From: Rhodanobacter glycinis
Lineage (GTDB): Bacteria > Pseudomonadota > Gammaproteobacteria > Xanthomonadales > Rhodanobacteraceae
Assembly: GCF_900114325.1 (NCBI RefSeq)
Contig: NZ_FOSR01000016.1
Span: 1-64,000, forward strand
Length of the DNA: 64,000 nt
Direction of reading: 5' to 3'
Shown here: one piece after another, positions 62,652-64,000 of the stretch
How positions within the stretch are numbered: the stretch's first letter is position 1
Layout: every line of letters starts with the position of its first letter
Made by a program: the position numbers and the translations under genes
Notes under the pieces: model-generated
Databases searched by the model: none
Told to the model about the DNA's origin: nothing
The model's input: the letters and a program-made list of their open reading frames with translations, nothing else

Positions 62652-63437
62652 CTAACTGTGGTCGTCTGGCCCCAAATGCATCACGACGGGGCGGACCATG
62701 AGTGGTTTCAGAACGCTGGAAAGGACCAGCTGATTAACACCTGCCCTGACGTCATTGTCGGTAAAGCCATATTGGTGAAGTAAGGCGCGTTCCTCATGTG
62801 TGATCCCTGCCTCCTGAGCCAATGGCTTGTGCGTTACTGCGGTGACCGGTATCAGACGAAAGGTGACGAAGGCGCGGGCCTGTGCCGACACCGGCTGGCC
62901 GTCGATGGTTTCCGGAGTCCAGGTTCCATGCTGGAACCAGTCAACGACGCTGTGCCGCAATAGATTGCAATCCCTCTCGGCGCATTTGGCCAAACTGACA
63001 ACCGCGTTGCCATGTGCGGGCAACGTGCCGAGCAAGAGGACCAGGCCCTGCAGACGCGTTCGCATCGCCTCGGGTGGATAGCTTGGACGTGCCTTGAACA
63101 GGCTGGTTTTCGGCCCTTGCCGTAGGTAGCTGACCTTCAGGTCGAGTTTGCCCCCCGCCGCCGGCAAGACGTCCAGACGGGCAGTGATGAATGTGTGCAC
63201 GGGCACACCTTTGCCATTGCGTTGGACCGGTGCGAAACGCCAGTAGCGGATGGCCTGGTCGAGTACGCCGGCAATACCGGGGGCTACGCTTGGTTCCGCT
63301 TCCGTCTTCGTCACGGCGCCTTGCGCATTGACGATGGCGCCGACGGTGAACTCAGCCGCGCGCGCTTGCTGTGCGCAAACGCTGGATTGCCACATGACCA
63401 GCAGGCCTGCAGCTAGGAGCAATGCAATTCGTTTCAT
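62652..63437 (-). CDS. Secreted protein with a TonB-C-terminal-like domain, 261 aa
   Basis: A signal peptide (MKRIALLLAAGLLVMWQSSVCAQ) is followed by two segments that echo the TonB C-terminal fold. The clearest is residues 118-195: ARPSYPPEAMRTRLQGLVLL, then WTPETIDGQPVSAQARAFVTF. The Pro-rich spacer and membrane anchor of TonB are absent. This makes it a periplasmic relative, not an energy transducer. The last 55 residues are unassigned. A partner is not evident. Confidence 0.72.
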   Translation of the reverse strand: MKRIALLLAAGLLVMWQSSVCAQQARAAEFTVGAIVNAQGAVTKTEAEPSVAPGIAGVLDQAIRYWRFAPVQRNGKGVPVHTFITARLDVLPAAGGKLDLKVSYLRQGPKTSLFKARPSYPPEAMRTRLQGLVLLLGTLPAHGNAVVSLAKCAERDCNLLRHSVVDWFQHGTWTPETIDGQPVSAQARAFVTFRLIPVTAVTHKPLAQEAGITHEERALLHQYGFTDNDVRAGVNQLVLSSVLKPLMVRPVVMHLGPDDHS

Positions 63438-63487
63438 GGATCCCCCAGGCATGTATCGAGGGTCACTATACTGCGAGCATGGCATGC

Positions 63488-64000
63488 CTACTTGGCCGGT
63501 AAACCGAGCTCCTGCGCGAAGAAGGTCAGCATGATCGCGGTGTTGCCCACGCGCTGGCTGAACGGGGCGCCGAAGCCGTGGCCGGCGTTCATGCGGGTCA
63601 GCAGCAGGATGGGTTGTCCCGAGTTGCTGGCGCGTTGCAGGGCGGCGGTGAACTTGCGCGATTGCCACGGTGCCACGCGCGGGTCGTTCGCGCCGGTAGT
63701 CATCAGCACGGCCGGATACGCGGTGTGCGCTTTCACGTTCTGCAGCGGCGAGTAAGCCAGCGTGGCCTTGAACTGCGCGGCGTTGGCGATGCTGCCGTAT
63801 TCGGGGATGTTGTATGCGCCATTGGAGAAGTTCGTCTCGTGGCGCAGCATGTCGTAGATGCCGACCAGCGACACCACTGCGCGGTAGTCGCCCGGATGCT
63901 GCACCAGCGAGGCGCCCATCAGCAGGCCGCCATTGCTTGCGCCGAGGATGCCGAGGTGCTGGCGGTCGGTCCAGTGCGTGTCGAACAGGGCGAGTGCGGC
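63488..64000 (-). CDS. Prolyl oligopeptidase family (S9) protein, C-terminal part (runs off the right edge)
   Basis: Only the last 170 or so residues are in the window. The nucleophile Ser is in GILGASNGGLLMG, the Asp in TTGANDPRVAPWQS and the His in NAGHGFGAPF. The GASNGG form is that of S9A prolyl oligopeptidases, with YDMLRHETNFSNG also typical. The N-terminal propeller lies beyond the right edge. It follows the TonB-C-like gene by 50 bp upstream on the same strand. Confidence 0.88.
   Translation of the reverse strand, partial: AALALFDTHWTDRQHLGILGASNGGLLMGASLVQHPGDYRAVVSLVGIYDMLRHETNFSNGAYNIPEYGSIANAAQFKATLAYSPLQNVKAHTAYPAVLMTTGANDPRVAPWQSRKFTAALQRASNSGQPILLLTRMNAGHGFGAPFSQRVGNTAIMLTFFAQELGLPAK

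Overview
The window is GC-rich chromosomal DNA from a gammaproteobacterium. Gene content and order (rsmG-parA-parB, hemC beside algR/algZ, a YtrA-type GntR/CPBP/ABC operon, a chromosomal integron, and REPIN-type repeats beginning TAGGAGC) point to the Xanthomonadales, probably the Rhodanobacteraceae (Rhodanobacter/Dyella-like). The family is an inference from gene content only. No rRNA, tRNA or CRISPR array was seen.

Layout. (1) Positions 1-3988 are the distal part of a chromosomal integron: eight gene cassettes, all on the + strand, separated by attC sites of about 57-72 bp. The left edge holds the end of an IS110-family element that sits inside an attC. The last cassette ends in a truncated attC. 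The cassettes encode an ABM-like monooxygenase, three small membrane proteins, a multi-zinc-finger protein, an EACC1-like protein, a zinc-ribbon protein and a HIRAN-domain protein. The integrase gene is not in the window. (2) 4072-6088: a LysR regulator divergent from a quinone oxidoreductase-like enzyme. (3) 6121-11205: an acetate module with a CrbR/ErdR-like response regulator, acs, an outer-membrane porin and the acetate permease satP. (4) 11373-14656: a PA0069-type radical SAM protein, then a two-gene Septu-type (PtuA ATPase plus PtuB HNH nuclease) anti-phage system. (5) 14857-19036: the Kup potassium transporter, a HAD phosphatase and a HipA-family (YjjJ-like) protein in a four-base overlap. 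(6) 19177-29023: two secreted peptidases (S9, M16), a GntR-CPBP-ABC operon and an orphan membrane protein. (7) 29375-37409: a thioester-less alpha-2-macroglobulin with penicillin-binding protein 1C. (8) 37597-45760: xthA and a UPF0149 gene, a ParD-like/methionine aminopeptidase pair with a palindromic operator, a pirin, a periplasmic-sensing diguanylate cyclase, a methyltransferase and gluconokinase. (9) 46030-56549: a minimal SPFH protein, rsmG-parA-parB, glycosyltransferase, DUF488, patatin, SLC13 transporter, WYL regulator, a membrane protein and a DUF481 outer-membrane protein. (10) 56773-64000: hemC, then algR/algZ across a repeat-filled gap, an esterase, an isochorismatase divergent from a GlxA-type regulator, a secreted TonB-C-like protein, and the C-terminal part of a prolyl oligopeptidase that runs off the window.

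Themes. Mobile and defence content lies mainly in the first 15 kb (integron, IS, Septu), with toxin-antitoxin-like pairs near 18 kb and 40 kb. Intergenic regions carry at least three families of inverted-repeat elements: two REPIN types and a C-rich hairpin family. The 540-bp hemC-algR gap is a nested inverted-repeat cluster. Several promoter regions carry palindromes or repeats that look like operators. All function calls come from reading motifs by eye, without database searches.
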